NCBI GenBank assembly: GCA_958009055.1
Contig: OY253650.1
Coordinates: forward strand, 434,001 to 498,000
Reading direction: 5' to 3'
DNA from: Choricystis sp. odSpoLacu1
Lineage: Eukaryota > Chlorophyta > Trebouxiophyceae
DNA length: 64,000 bases
This document shows, one piece after another, positions 31,761 to 40,854 of this stretch; the first letter of the stretch is position 1, and each line of letters starts with the position of its first letter. Made by a program: the position numbers and the translations under genes. Below the pieces are notes generated by a model, which saw only the letters and a program-made list of their open reading frames with translations, was not told where the DNA came from and made no database searches.

Positions 31761-31870
31761 GCTTTTTCAGCGAACCGCCGACAAGGGCGGTCCCACAGAT
31801 TTGATACAGGAAGTAACGGGGTTTGGGGGGCCCTGAACAAGACAGCTACCCTTTTTTTTTCCCCTGCCGA

Positions 31871-31898
31871 GCCGCGTGCAAACATGTTTGCACGCGGC
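31871..31898. repeat. Perfect 28-bp palindrome
   Basis: Arms GCCGCGTGCAAACA and the exact complement meet without spacer, in the intergenic repeat region. Confidence 0.9.
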
Positions 31899-32074
31899 CC
31901 TGGGCCACCACAGGTGTGGGGACACACCCAGCGCGGAAAAGCGGTGGTTGCCTGCAACCTTGTAAGTAAATGCAACTACTTGCAACTACTTGGCGAAGGG
32001 GTGTTGAGGCGGGGGGCAAGAGGAGGGCTCTCGCGTCGACGCAAGCGAACAAAACTGACAACCACGCGTCCCAC

Positions 32075-32200
32075 CCTCCCCCACAGTGGACCCACTCTCC
32101 TCGACCGCCCACCCCCGGTTGCGCTGTTGGCGCAGCCGGGGGTGGGGATTGCGGGGGCGTGGCACTCGGGTTTTTGCCCCAAATAGTGGGTTCGATGAGT
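32075..32200 (+). mobile_element. tRNA-derived SINE-like element, copy B
   Basis: A diverged copy of the element at 31370-31500. The A box TGGCGCAGCCGG (32128-32139) is again a perfect consensus match, GGATTGCGGGGGCGTGGCACTC is nearly shared, and the B-box core GGTTCGA is at 32189-32195. The right end runs into a large inverted repeat. Confidence 0.55.
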
Positions 32201-32251
32201 TGTTTCAATCTCAACGCCGGGGCGTTGAGATTGAAACAACTCATCGAACCC
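32188..32251. repeat. 64-bp hairpin: 31-bp perfect arms, 2-nt spacer
   Basis: The left arm starts GGGTTCGATGAGTTGTTTC and the right arm is its exact complement over all 31 bases, separated by GG. The left arm contains the B-box core of SINE copy B; the right arm contains the stop codon (32241-32243) of the minus-strand secreted-protein gene. Confidence 0.93.
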
Positions 32252-34429
32252 AACGCGACCCGCAGTCGGCGGCGCCGGGAATCGGGATGCCTGCATGGCA
32301 TTCAGGGCGGCACGTCACCGCGCAGTTGAACGTGTTACCACCCACGACGTTCAAATTTGAATTGCACCCATTTTCGACGCAGCCACTCTTACAATTCTCG
32401 GTCTGGGGCGACGTGGAGGACGGCACGCACATGCAGCTCAGCCCCTGTGCGGTAGATGGGAATGTTGAATGGGGAGTGTGGATGGTGGTAAATGATTTTT
32501 TGAGCGTTCAGTGTGTGCTGTGGTGCAGTCTCCCTTGCCCCCCTCCCCCTCTACCCCCAACTCCGCCGCAACTGCTCCTGCGTGTTGTAGTAGCCACAGT
32601 TGTCCGCCTTGTTGGAGCTGTTGTTGCACCTGCACAGCGAGGTGGCGGACGCGCAGCACTGACCCGTGGACGGACACTTGCCGTTGCGGTCGCCCGCGAC
32701 GGGCAGCGAGCCGTCTGGGCACGGCGTGCCGACCGGCACGCACGCTCCCGGCGCGCCGCCTCCAAACGTGCAGGTGCCGCCCTCGACCTCGATCTCCTGC
32801 CCGGGCACCGTGGTGTTGGACACCGGGGGCGCGGGCGGCGGCGTGGGCGCGGGCGGGGACGGGGAGGGCGGCGGGGGGGGCGGGGAGGGCGTGTTGACGG
32901 GCACGTCGATGATCGGGTCGAGCGGGTCGCCAGGCAGGAAGCGCGGCGGGATGATGGTGCAGTTCTGGTACGTCCAGCAGGAGGGCGGGTCGGTCGTGGG
33001 CACCTCGATGATGACTTCAGGTAGGTCGACCCCGGGCGCGGGGCAGTCGACCGTTTCAGTCGCCACCCCCGTCACCGCGTTCACAAACAAAAATTTGGTG
33101 CCGGGCTGGGTAGGGTCGCACCCCGCATCGTACGCGGTGATGGTGGAGCCAGCGACGCAGTAGAAGTAGGCGCGGCACGAACGCGGCGTGTACACAAACT
33201 CGAGCGTGCCCGGGTCGATCGGGCTGGGCAGCGGCGCGCCTTGATGCCCTCCACGATGCCGATGCGCGGGTCGGACGGGGACGCCGTGTCCTCCAGAATG
33301 GGGGTGCCCCACAGCGGCGCCACGGTCAGCGGCCCCGTCGGCAGGCACCCCGCCTTGATGCCGGCCAGCCGGCCGGTAGCGACCTTGGCGCGCACGCCGG
33401 CCGTCGTCTTGGCCAGGGCTTTGTCCAGAAGCGACTCGGGCACCCGGCCGCACGACATGAATCGGGTGGGCAGGCCCGCCGCGTTTTTGATCGTAAACGT
33501 GACGCGCCCCACCAGCGTCGTGGCTTTCACAAGAGCGACGTCCACATCGGAAATATAATCCTGGGCGCCCAGGTTGACGGGGGTCTCGGTGTCTGCGGCG
33601 GAGCAGGTGACGGGGGCGTTGTTGACAACAAAACCGGTGACGACGCCCGACCGCCAGTCGTTATAGCAAACGACGCGGCCCACCGGCTGCGCGTTGGACG
33701 TCCGGGACGCGGACACCAGCTTGATGGCGACCAGGGCGGCGGCACCCTTGGCGGCGCCCAGGATGGCGGCTTTGGGGTCGGGCTGGGGTGGGGTGGGGTG
33801 AGGGTGGGTTGCGGACTGTTCGAACGCGGCCCATTCGAGAGGGGCGGCGCACCCGCAACTGATGTCAACCGCCCTCTCCAACCACCAAACCCTGCCGCTC
33901 GACAAACTGGGGGAGCAACACCTCCCGCCAAACCGTCGCGATAGACAAGGGTGACGGCAGCGGGAGGCGAGGGCCGCGCGCCGCGCGCGCGCACGCGCGC
34001 CGCTTCGCCCGTGCGTGTGTCGCGCTCCCACCCGCGCTCCCGGCCACCTCGTCCCCCGCAGCGCCACCATGTGACGTCGCACACCGCGATGCACGCGCGC
34101 GTGCGCGCCACGGCGCGCGCGGGTGGGAAACACTACCCCAAAACAAGCGTGCCCATCTTGCGGAATGGCGCACCCCCCACGCGCCGCCCCCGTTCGCCGG
34201 GCCCTCCAAAACGCACCACGTTGCCCGACGTGTTGAACAACGACGAGTTCAGCTTGCCCTTGGCCGACGCCAGCCCCTCCTTGAACAGGGCGGTGTTGTT
34301 GCCGGTCAGGTACGCGGGCAGCTTGGTGGCGTTGAGGGGGAGGCCGCTCTTGGCGACCGAGTCAAACGGCCACCCGGCCACGCAGGCGGCGACCGCCAGC
34401 AGGGCGACAGCGACGGCGGCGCGAGCCAT
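32241..34429 (-). CDS. Secreted Cys-rich cell-wall-type protein with a Pro-rich linker
   Basis: Exon 1 (34217-34429) starts with a clear signal peptide (MARAAVAVALLAVAACVAGW) and ends at a GTGCGT donor. Exon 2 starts at 33782 and runs to about 32552. The last exon is probably 32241-32444. Exon 2 holds a domain with scattered Cys, a Cys-rich segment (SCRAYFYCVAGSTITAYDAG) resembling CBM14/peritrophin chitin-binding modules, a SPPPPPPSPSPPAPTPPPAPP-like linker typical of chlorophyte hydroxyproline-rich wall proteins, and further Cys-rich modules (GQCCASATSLCRC). Several N-x-S/T sites are present. The frame breaks by one base near 33241, and the phase of the last junction does not close without another base, so the gene model is provisional. 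Probably extracellular; chitin binding is only suggested. Confidence 0.6.
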
Positions 34430-34607
34430 GAGTGTGTGTGTGTGTGTGTGGGGGGTGAAACGAGGAAAGAGTCGGCTTTTCTGACGACAGAAAAATGAAA
34501 GAGTGTCACGACCTCGCGTTTTTTCTTTCTCACTCTCCCGCTCAACCATCACAAACCCTTTCTCAGTTCCAATCAAAACCGGTGCATCAATGACTCTACT
34601 GTTACAC

Positions 34608-34735
34608 GGAAGCATACGACACAGAAAAAGGGACAACAAAAAAGGGAAAGAGCCACACCACACACGACACGCGCCTGCGAGAGGGCACGCGTGCGCGGGG
34701 CAGCATGAGTGACCGGCCTCAGGGACACCCCATCC
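34608..34735. repeat. Dispersed repeat block R1, copy 2
   Basis: Same order of words as 31541-31665 (GGAAGCATACGACACAG ... AAAGAGCCACACCACACACG ... GACCGGCCTCAGG), same orientation, diverged by substitutions and small indels. Confidence 0.65.
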
Positions 34736-34799
34736 CATTGCATGAGTCCACCTTTTGTCAGCGGGTGGCCGGACAAAGGCGCAGCACGCGCAGAATGGG

Positions 34800-34856
34800 G
34801 GCTAGGCGCACACTTGCAAAAAGAAGGGAGGGGGGGCAAAATCAAAAAAACTGTCC
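34800..34856. repeat. Dispersed repeat block R2, copy 2 (inverted)
   Basis: Read on the minus strand it gives GGACAGTTTTTTTGATTTTG, a C/T stretch and AGTGTGCGCCTAG, matching 31695-31760. Confidence 0.55.
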
Positions 34857-35021
34857 GCAAAAAATGGCGCGGACCGAAACAAATAAAGCAGGCGAGCCGG
34901 GTGGGCTTGACGCCGGTGGTGGGAGGAATCGTCAAAAAAGGGGGAACAAAATTGGGGGCGTGCGCCACACGAGCATGGCGCGCCCTGGGGAAGAAGGGGG
35001 GAAGGGGGGTTGTTGTGTCGC

Positions 35022-35109
35022 CTCTGGGCGCGTTGCCAGGCCGAGCCCTTGACAAAAATCCGACCGTGGGGGTGCGGACAGGCCAACTTTGAAGGTAACG
35101 CGCCCAGAG
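35022..35109. repeat. 13-bp inverted repeat with 62-nt loop
   Basis: CTCTGGGCGCGTT (35022-35034) is the exact complement of 35097-35109, and pairing extends a few bases further with one bulge. It lies in repeat-rich intergenic DNA. Confidence 0.8.
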
Positions 35110-35372
35110 CGACACGCGGGACGGAAAGAATGATGTGTGTGCGGGGGGCAAAAATGAACGACGCCGTTGTCAACAAAACTCACTTGGACGAGACATAAAC
35201 GGGGGCCGACCGCCAAACACGAGGCCCGGTGGGGAGCCAGGCGTTCATGGTGAGTCGGAAACTCCATTGGACCAAGGAAAAAGGGAGGAAGATAGGAGGT
35301 GGCGTGTGCAAAAAAGTGTGTGTGTGCGAAAGAACTGAAACAAAAAGCTAAACCCACGCTTTTCTTTCTAGT

Positions 35373-35691
35373 TCAGCGCCCACCAAAGAACGCGCCCAGG
35401 CCGCGCGGGCGGCGGGCCACCGGCTCCCCCGCCCCCAGCAGGGCGGCGTTGGTGGAGTAGGCCACTTGTTCCAGGGCGGAGCGGAACGCGCGCGCGGGGG
35501 GGGGGCAAGCCCGCAGACCGCATGGCAGCCGGGCGGGCCGCGGTCGACGGGTCCACATCATCGACAGGCGACACGCGGGGGGCAGCCATGCCGTCATCGA
35601 AAGCCGCCCACGCGGCGGCGGCGGGGGGCGGGCCGCGCGCGCGCGGGCGCGGCGCGAGCGGGGTGCGGGCGGCGTTGAGGAGGGACAGCAT
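35373..35691 (-). pseudogene. Small organelle-targeted candidate with a frameshift at a G10/C10 run
   Basis: The ATG at 35691 opens MLSLLNAARTPLAPRPRARG, a plausible transit peptide, and reads to LPPP at a run of ten C on the minus strand (35496-35505). After it, a helical C-terminus with SALEQVAYSTNAALLGAGEP and RGLGAFFGGR lies in the next frame and stops at 35373. With nine C the two parts would be one frame of about 105 residues. Without a change the frame runs into Pro/Gly-rich sequence and stops at 35368. Whether this is a sequencing slip, a true null allele or a shorter gene is open. The family is not recognised. Confidence 0.4.
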
Positions 35692-36323
35692 GGTTGTTTT
35701 GGGTTTTGGTTTTTGGGGTGTGGTGGTGGTGGCAAGGCGTGCGAGGACGCGGTGGGTGTCTGTGTGTGTCGTGGAGGAAGGGAGAAGGGGGTGAGGGTGG
35801 GTGACTGGGTTCGGCGGGTAGGTGTTGGTGGGGTTGTTGTCTCCCGCCGGCGGCTGCCCCGCGCGCCCCCCGCGCGCCCCTCGGCACGCAATTGCCACCC
35901 GTCATGCACGCACGCTCATCATCACTCGCCGCACAGGGTGCCGGGACAGCGTGTGGCGGGGGGACGGGGCCGCGCGTGCGTCCTTGTCAGCGGCAGCCCT
36001 CCCCGCGTGGATGCGCGCGCTGCGCCCGCCGCCCTCCCGACACCTCCATCCCCCGCGCAACGAGCACACCGGGGATGACTGGCGGTGGCGGGGCAGGAGC
36101 GGGCCCGGGAAAACACGCACCGTGTGTGGTTGGGAGGCGGTGGTTGTGTCGAAACGGGCGTTGGAGTTGTGTTCTACCAGCGCGGCTTCACTCGATTATT
36201 TTTGATTCCGCTTTGATGATCCCAACGCCGCTGTCCACACCACGGCACGACGAAAGGCCTCTCTTTCTGGCGCTCACACTAACTCAGCCACACTGAACAC
36301 GAAAAACAGAAATCAAAAAACAG
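35692..36323. other. Intergenic spacer
   Basis: 632 bp between the start of the small gene and the stop of the next minus-strand gene. GC-rich, with no ORF showing coding character and no RNA gene recognised. It should contain the small gene's promoter. Confidence 0.5.
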
Positions 36324-36782
36324 CTACCTCCCCAACCCTGCGTCCCGCGCCACCTCCCACCTCAACCGCGCTGCCCCCACCCTCCTCCCCAGCGCGTCCG
36401 CCAGCTCCTCATTGGCGGCCGCCCGTCGCGCCGCCTCCCCACTGGCAGCCAGTACGGCCGCCTTTTGGCGCAGCAGCAGGCGGGCGCCGTCTTCGTCGCC
36501 GGCAGCGACCGCGCGCACTGCTCCTGCCGCCAAAGCTTCCGCTTTGGCGTCCAGCCGCACCGCACGCAGCCGGCATGCTGCTGCCGTCTTTCGCGCGTCG
36601 AATTGTTCGGTTTGGAGGGCGGCCAGGTGGGCGGCGGCGGCTGCGGCCAGGGTGTCGGTTGGTGGTGGTGGTGGTGGTGGTGATGAGCGAGGGGTGGGTG
36701 TGGCCCGCGCCAGCGTGGCTTGTGATCGATGTGAGCACGGCGGCTGTGTGGCCAGCGGCCGCCGGCACACCATGTCACGCAT
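36324..36782 (-). CDS. Hypothetical coiled-coil protein, probably plastid-targeted
   Basis: One exon of 152 residues from the ATG at 36782 (a second in-frame ATG is at 36773). The first 45 residues are basic and Ser/Thr/Pro-rich, like a transit peptide, then a Pro run leads to a long helix (ALQTEQFDARKTAAACRLRA, LLLRQKAAVLAASGEAARRA). Alternating basic and acidic residues with Leu/Ala at heptad-like spacing suggest a coiled coil, as in VIPP/PspA-like or other small plastid structural proteins. No function is assigned. The start is 125 bp from the divergent eIF3e start. Confidence 0.5.
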   Translation of the reverse strand: MRDMVCRRPLATQPPCSHRSQATLARATPTPRSSPPPPPPPTDTLAAAAAAHLAALQTEQFDARKTAAACRLRAVRLDAKAEALAAGAVRAVAAGDEDGARLLLRQKAAVLAASGEAARRAAANEELADALGRRVGAARLRWEVARDAGLGR

Positions 36783-36907
36783 GTCGCGCGACAGCGGGGC
36801 AGGGAAAAAAGGAGAGGGTGTCGGAGACGACCTTGAAAACACAACGAATCGACGCGCGGCCGCCGCGCGTCTCTCTCCCCTCCGCACACGCCGCCCCCCT
36901 CTCCCAT

Positions 36908-38391
36908 ATGGCGTCCACCCCCCCCACCCTGCCGGCGGGCGCCCCGGGCGACCTCACCGCCGCCCTGGCCCCCTTCCTGGACCGCCACCTCCTGTTCCCG
37001 CTGGTCGAGTTTTTGTCGGCGCGCGGTGCGTACGAGCCCGCCTCCCTGACTGACGCCAAGATCGAGCTGCTGGCCGGCACCAACATGGTGGACTACGCGG
37101 CCGACGTGTGGCGGGCGGCGCACGGTGGGGGCGACCCGCCGCGCGAGCTGGTCGCGCGGAGGGACGATGTGGTTGCGCGGCTGCAAGTGCTGCAGGTGAG
37201 CGTGTGAGGAGAGATCGGGGGCTGGGGCGGCCGCGCGCGTGGTGTGAGGGGCGCTTGGAAGCGTGGCATGCGGGGTGAAAGGAGGAGAGAGGGACGGTGG
37301 AGAGGGCGAGAAGCAAGCGTCGCGGTCGCTCCGATCGGCGGCCCCTCTCACCTCCCGCTCCCAATCCTCCCCACACCCAGACCGAGGCCGAGCCCATCAT
37401 CGCCTTCCTGTCCGACGAGAACGCCATCGCCTCCCTGCGCCCCGACAAAGCGGCGAACGCTGCGTCCCTTCACGCGCGTGGCATCACCCAGGCCCACGTC
37501 GACGCTTTGTACGACTACGCAAAGTTTCAGTACGAGTGCGGCAACTATGGCGCTGCCGCCGACCTCCTCGCCCACTACGCCGCCCTGTCCATGGAGGGCA
37601 GCAAAGTGTTAGCGTCTCTGTGGGGGCGGCTTGCCTGCCTCATCCTCACCCAAGCGTGGGACGGCGCCGCCGACGCTTTAGCCCGCGTGCGCGACGCGGT
37701 CGACGCCGATGCACGTGCCCCCGCCCTCGCCCAACTGCAACGCCGCGCCTGGGTCGCCCACTGGGCCCTGTTTGTCCACTTCAACGTGGATGGGGGTGCG
37801 GCAGGGTTGTTGGACTTGATGCTGACCGATCGCTACCTCCACGCCATCCAGGCGGTCGCCCCGCACCTCCTGCGCTACGCGGCCGCCGCGGCCGTCGTCT
37901 CCCGCCGCCGCAGGGGCGCCCTGCGCGACGTGGCTCGCGCCTGTGATGCTGAAGCTCACGCCCACACCGACCCTGTGACCGAGTTTGTGCGGCGGCTGGC
38001 GTGCGCGCACGACGTCGACGGCGCGGCGGCCGCGCTCGCGCCCGCGCTCGACACGCTCTCTGCCGATTTCTTTGTCGCCGCCCTCGCCCCCGACTTTGCG
38101 GCCGCCGCGCGCGCCCTCCTGTTTGAGCAAGCGTGTCGCGTGCACTCTCGGCTGGACTTGGCGTCATTTGCGGCGACGCTGGGGGTGCCGGCCGACGAGG
38201 CGGAAGCGTGGGCGGCCGGCCTCGCACGCGGCGCGGCGCGCTTAGACGCGCGCGTCGACGCGCGCGCGGGCGCCATCGTGGTGGGCGGCGCCTTCCCCTC
38301 CGTGCATGACGCCCTGGTGGACACGGTCAAAGGACTGACCCAGAGGACGCTGGTGCTGGCCAACGCGGTGGGGGCAGGGGCGGCGCGGTGA
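36908..38391 (+). CDS. EIF3E: Translation initiation factor eIF3 subunit e (INT6)
   Basis: Exons 36908-37195 and 37381-38391 join in phase 0 (GTGAGC...CCCAG) to give 432 residues (human 445). The N-terminal eIF3e domain has HLLFPLVEFLS, KIELLAGTNMVDYAADVW and VVARLQVLQTEAEPI. The middle has the highly conserved LYDYAKFQYECGNYGAAADL, then SLWGRLACLILTQAWDGA and WVAHWALFVHFN. The C-terminal PCI domain has DPVTEFVRRLA, DFFVAALAPDF and the winged helix ending EAEAWAAGLARGAARLDARV. It is part of the eIF3 complex that recruits mRNA to the 40S subunit. Confidence 0.96.
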
Positions 38392-38665
38392 AGAAAGGGA
38401 AGGAGGAAAAAACGCAGAGAAGGAGAGTGTGTGTGTGTGTGTGTGCTGTTTTCTTTGTGCGTGTCAACTTCCTCCTTGTGTGCCATGTTTCTTGCACGGT
38501 GGGGCGCGGGTCGGGTGAAAAAAGGAGAGGGTTCGCGCCGTGTTGGCCGTTTTTGTCACACAACCCCCATTTTTTCTTTGACGAAAAAAAACGGGGGAGA
38601 GGAAAGACCCCACTTTCTCTCCCCCCTTGACCACGCGGTGCATTCCGACCGCACCCCCCAACCAC

Positions 38666-39691
38666 ATGCGGGAGCTGGAGGACGACGCCGCCGAGCTGCG
38701 GCGTCTGGCCGCGCTCGCGCAGCGCCCAACCGTGGCTGCGCGGCTGCTGGCCCTGGCGGACGAAGTGTGGGTGCGTTTTGGGTGGTATTGCCAGACTGGA
38801 AGGGATGGAGACACGCCGCGTCTGATTGCGGGGGGGAGACGCGCGCAGTGCGGGCGCGCGGGCGGGGAGTGCCCCCCTTTTTACCCGGTGCGCGCGCATT
38901 CGGCAGGCGGCGTGCCGCGGGGTTTTGGCTCCCTACGATCCCGTTCCCCCGGCACGCGCGCTCCTCCAGGCTCGGGCAGCCCATTTTGGGTGCCGGGTTG
39001 CACCCGGCTGAGCGTGGCCTGCGGTGCGGTGTGCGCGCGGGGTGGGGAGAGGAACGCGCGCGTGCTTTTCCGTCGAAAGCGTCCGTCGCGTTTTTTTCGG
39101 CGTCGCCCGTTTTACCTCATCACCCCTGTCTCTCCCCTCCAGGCCTCGCGCGACGACTTGTACGCCTCCCTGGCCAAGCTGCAAGCCATCACGCCCGCCT
39201 TTCCCAACCCATCTGCTGCTGCGGCCGCCGCTGCCGCCGCGGCCGCCGCCGCGCGCCTCGCCGCCACGGCCGCCACCCCGCACCCCCCTCTCCCCTACGA
39301 GCCTCTCGCCTCCCACTCCTGGGTGCAGGACGATGCCCGCGTCTCCGTCTACGTGCCGTTGCGTGGCGTCACCACAGCCTCCATTGATGCCCGGTTTTCG
39401 GTCGACGCGGTCGAAGTGCGCGCGCACGGCGTCGGGGGGCGCAATCACGTCTTCTCCGTGCTCCGCACCGCGCGCGCCATCCTGCCGGGGGCGTGCGTGG
39501 CCACCGCGTCCCGCACCAAAAAGAACATGCTGGTGTCGCTGGCCAAGGCGGTCCCGGGGGAGCGGTGGCCGACGCTTGATGCGGCGGGGTTGTCGGGGCC
39601 GCCGTCGCTGGCGCCTGGAGCGCCGCCTCCAGGGGGGCATGGGCTGGGTGGCGGAGGGTTGGCACCTCTGCCCAGGCCTGGCGGCGCGTGA
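38666..39691 (+). CDS. CACYBP: Calcyclin-binding protein/Siah-interacting protein-like (CS domain)
   Basis: Exon 1 (38666-38770) encodes MRELEDDAAELRRLAALAQR, like the N-terminal SIP helices. Exon 2 (39143-39691) starts ASRDDLYASLAKLQA, followed by an Ala linker and a CS domain (SWVQDDARVSVYVPLRGV ... VFSVLRTARAILPG ... RTKKNMLVSLAKA), total 217 residues. The donor could instead be GTGTGG at 38765 (two residues fewer). CacyBP/SIP bridges Siah-type ubiquitin ligases and Skp1 in animals and also binds S100 and Hsp90-type partners; the algal role is unknown. The 372-nt intron is stop-free and a multiple of three. Confidence 0.8.
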   Translation: MRELEDDAAELRRLAALAQRPTVAARLLALADEVWVRFGWYCQTGRDGDTPRLIAGGRRAQCGRAGGECPPFYPVRAHSAGGVPRGFGSLRSRSPGTRAPPGSGSPFWVPGCTRLSVACGAVCARGGERNARVLFRRKRPSRFFRRRPFYLITPVSPLQASRDDLYASLAKLQAITPAFPNPSAAAAAAAAAAAAARLAATAATPHPPLPYEPLASHSWVQDDARVSVYVPLRGVTTASIDARFSVDAVEVRAHGVGGRNHVFSVLRTARAILPGACVATASRTKKNMLVSLAKAVPGERWPTLDAAGLSGPPSLAPGAPPPGGHGLGGGGLAPLPRPGGA

Positions 39692-40854
39692 GAACCGCGG
39701 AAAACACACACACACATACACAAACATGAGGGCGCGAGCCCCTTTTTTTCTTTTTCTTTCCCCATCTTTTTCTAGTCGCGCCGGCGCCCACCCTGTGGAC
39801 CGGTACGCGTTAAAGTGTGCTTGCTCTCCTTTGTTGTGCGAGTGCTAGCGTGGTCAGGAAAACACGGGCTGACGCAAGAATCGGTCGCGTTTTTTCCTTG
39901 GCATGGGAGGAAAAAAAAAAAAAAAAAATTAAAAACAAAACTGGCCCTGTTTGCCCCCGTGTTTTCAACCCCCCCTTTTTTGATGGCGCGTGCATGCATG
40001 CACACACACAACACACACACGCACCGACTTTTTTGTTTCCCGGCGCTGGGGCCGCGGAAATCGAATTTTTTTTGCCGTTTTTTTTCCTTGTTTGATCTCT
40101 TCACCCCACCACACGGCCCCCAACCTACTACTAGCCCTACACACCACCCCTACCCCCCCCCCCCCCCCCCCATTTTGATAGCAACGCCATCATCTGTTTT
40201 TTGGAAAGCTTTTCGAAGCACGCAGATTTTTGGCCCCACTCATGACACTCCCCCACGGCCGCACCACACACCACCACTCCCCCCCCTTCCCCCCCACACG
40301 TTTGCCTGTTTCCTTCCTCCCACTCACACACAAGCACCCCACACGCAACTCTTGGTGATGGGGAGCCATGAAACAGGCGACACGGTGTGGTCGGGGGGGA
40401 GACAAACAACAACACGCACGTGTGTTTCCTAAAACGCGTGCTGCGGTCGGTTCTTTACGCCGTTTGTGACAAAAACAACGCACCCGGGCAAACCTCTCTT
40501 GGTTCCAGTCGTCCCCCTCCCCTTTCTTGGTTGCACTCCTCCCCATGACGATTTATTTTGTCCCATCGACTCTCATCCTTTTTTTATGGCAACCCCCACC
40601 GCCTTTTTTTCTTACACGCACGCAAACAACTCCGGCGTGGCAGGAGGGTCGCAAACAACACCAAACGACCCCCTCTCTAGAAGCAACCCTCCTGCCCTTC
40701 GCGAGCCCCGTTTCGTGCGTGTTGCCTGGAAACGAGAGTGTTGAACAAAAGAAAAGAAAAACACAACAACAACACACACGCCACATACACACGCCGCCAC
40801 ACGCGGGCGAGTGCGGTCACAGCTTGCCTCTCTCTCAACGCTGCGGCGTGCGGC
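39692..40854. other. Long intergenic region rich in homopolymers
   Basis: 1163 bp between CacyBP and the heme lyase, AT-richer than its surroundings, with an A18 run (39909-39927), C runs (about 40156-40171) and CA repeats. No ORF with coding character, tRNA or known small RNA was recognised. It must include the heme lyase promoter. Confidence 0.55.

Larger units (their letters stand above)
31206..32187. other. Gene-poor repeat region, left part
   Basis: No supported protein gene. The segment holds two SINE-like copies, a 28-bp palindrome, a homopolymer junction (C15 then T9, about 31717-31740) and repeat blocks recurring at 34.6-34.9 kb. Short ORFs on both strands share no coding character. 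Confidence 0.6.
34430..35372. other. Gene-poor repeat region, right part
   Basis: 943 bp between the secreted-protein start and the stop of the small gene downstream. It contains repeat blocks R1 and R2 and an inverted repeat, plus a TG repeat at the start that is the leader of the secreted-protein gene. No coding sequence is supported. Confidence 0.55.

Noticed and set aside
38765..38770. GTGTGG donor for CacyBP exon 1
   Set aside because: In phase, but a weaker consensus than GTGCGT six bases later. The difference is only two residues.
39692..40854. Small nuclear or nucleolar RNA in the long spacer
   Set aside because: No convincing C/D, H/ACA or Sm-site structure could be found by eye.
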